Source: UBA3496 sp964558115 (GTDB lineage Bacteria; UBA8248). Taken from it: DNA of 23,980 nt. A program made the position numbers and the translations under genes. The stretch is taken from the NCBI GenBank assembly GCA_964558115.1, contig CAZLCI010000032.1:1-23980 (forward strand), given 5' to 3'. The notes beneath the pieces are model-generated. The model was not told where the DNA came from, did no database searches, and was given only the letters and a program-made list of their open reading frames with translations. Below, in pieces: positions 23,600 through 23,980 of this stretch (its first letter is position 1; every line of letters begins with the position of its first letter).

Positions 23600-23980
23600 A
23601 AATTCTTTTTTTTAGTAACAATCAACATAAAATCCTTGAAGTAAAAAAACTTTTATCTTCTATGACAATTGATATTTTGACGCTTAATGAGTTGGGAAGA
23701 CAGATTGAAGTTGAGGAGACAGGTGCCAATTATTTAGAAAATGCTTTAATAAAGGCAAAACATGCAAGTCAGTTAACTGGAATGCCAGTACTTGCAGATG
23801 ACTCTGGTTTAGAAGTGGATGCAATTTCTGGTCAACTAGGAGTTTTTTCCGCAAGATTTGGAGGACCTGGACTTTCTGATGAAGATAAAAATGTACTGCT
23901 TTTAAAAAAATTAGAAGGTATCCCAATTGAAAAGCGCACGGCTAGATTTGTAAGTTTAGTTGTTTTTTATAATTTAGACG
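23596..23980 (+). CDS. rdgB: RdgB/HAM1 family non-canonical purine NTP pyrophosphatase (partial, 5' part)
   Basis: The first 128 residues are present; the gene runs out of the window. It starts MKILFFSNNQHKILEVKKLL, the family's (S/T)-(N)-(N)-x-x-K substrate motif. It continues with EVEETGANYLENALIKAKHAS, PVLADDSGLEVDA and GVFSARFGG, all standard for RdgB/HAM1. The enzyme hydrolyses ITP, XTP and dITP to the monophosphate and keeps them out of nucleic acids. ATG overlaps the rph stop codon by four bases (ATGA). The metal-binding Asp in ADDSG is present. The C-terminal part, including the FGYD-type motif, is outside the window. Confidence 0.95.
   Translation, partial: MKILFFSNNQHKILEVKKLLSSMTIDILTLNELGRQIEVEETGANYLENALIKAKHASQLTGMPVLADDSGLEVDAISGQLGVFSARFGGPGLSDEDKNVLLLKKLEGIPIEKRTARFVSLVVFYNLD

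Noticed and set aside
23684..23926. An 80-residue minus-strand frame at the right edge.
   Set aside because: It is a shadow of rdgB; the plus-strand frame carries unmistakable HAM1 motifs.
1..23980. CRISPR array, insertion sequence, prophage or toxin-antitoxin/defence system.
   Set aside because: No spaced direct repeats, transposase, integrase, phage structural gene or recognisable defence domain was seen.

Overview
The window is AT-rich bacterial DNA (about one third GC by eye). Genes are tightly packed, Shine-Dalgarno sites are clear, and TTG starts are fairly frequent. Zinc-ribbon type L33, TatA, a selenocysteine tRNA and a full-looking molybdenum-cofactor (Moco) cluster point to a Gram-negative-type lineage with selenium- and molybdenum-dependent redox enzymes. 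A deltaproteobacterial or related marine-type lineage would fit, but nothing here fixes the taxonomy. I see no transposase, integrase, phage gene, CRISPR array or long repeat.

Layout. (1) 1-300: the 3' end of a sugar-nucleotide epimerase/dehydratase gene faces a minus-strand tRNA-Sec (selC). (2) 361-6984, minus strand: five closely spaced genes, probably one operon read right to left. In transcription order they are a thiamine-diphosphate (ThDP) enzyme, a tandem-duplicated 3-hydroxyacyl-CoA dehydrogenase, a DUF523-DUF1722 protein, an MDR/quinone-oxidoreductase type dehydrogenase and an M24 (creatinase/aminopeptidase P) homologue that appears to have lost its metal ligands. (3) 7231-10352, plus strand, divergent from (2): a 4,5-dihydroxyphthalate-decarboxylase-like protein, an enolase-superfamily (MR/MLE) enzyme and an ornithine cyclodeaminase/mu-crystallin family enzyme. 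(4) 10435-10843: ribosomal proteins L33 and L28. (5) 10846-11643, minus: a DUF169 protein convergent with L28. (6) 11782-15047, plus: a small unknown protein, then class III CoA-transferase, acyl-CoA dehydrogenase and MaoC hydratase. A second ThDP enzyme (15053-16729, minus) converges on maoC. (7) 17018-22786, plus: class V aminotransferase (alanine/serine-glyoxylate type), TatA, MoeA, a second MoeA fused to a periplasmic-binding-like domain, and MoaA. (8) 22862-23980: RNase PH overlapping the start of an RdgB/HAM1 nucleotide pyrophosphatase, cut by the window edge.

How it fits together. Regions 2, 3 and 6 look like accessory catabolism of organic acids through CoA esters and 2-keto/2-hydroxy acids: two ThDP C-C lyases, CoA transfer, dehydrogenation, hydration, a second oxidation, and an aminotransferase that could drain glyoxylate. 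The substrates cannot be read from the sequence. Regions 4 and 8 are housekeeping. Region 7 supplies Moco plus a Tat component, matching export of folded molybdoenzymes; with selC nearby, a selenocysteine-containing formate dehydrogenase elsewhere in the genome is a reasonable expectation. The points most worth a second look are the metal-ligand-poor M24 protein, the tandem dehydrogenase, the MoeA pair, and a possible minus-strand terminator inside the maoC coding sequence. I did not find a clearly new defence, mobile or regulatory system.
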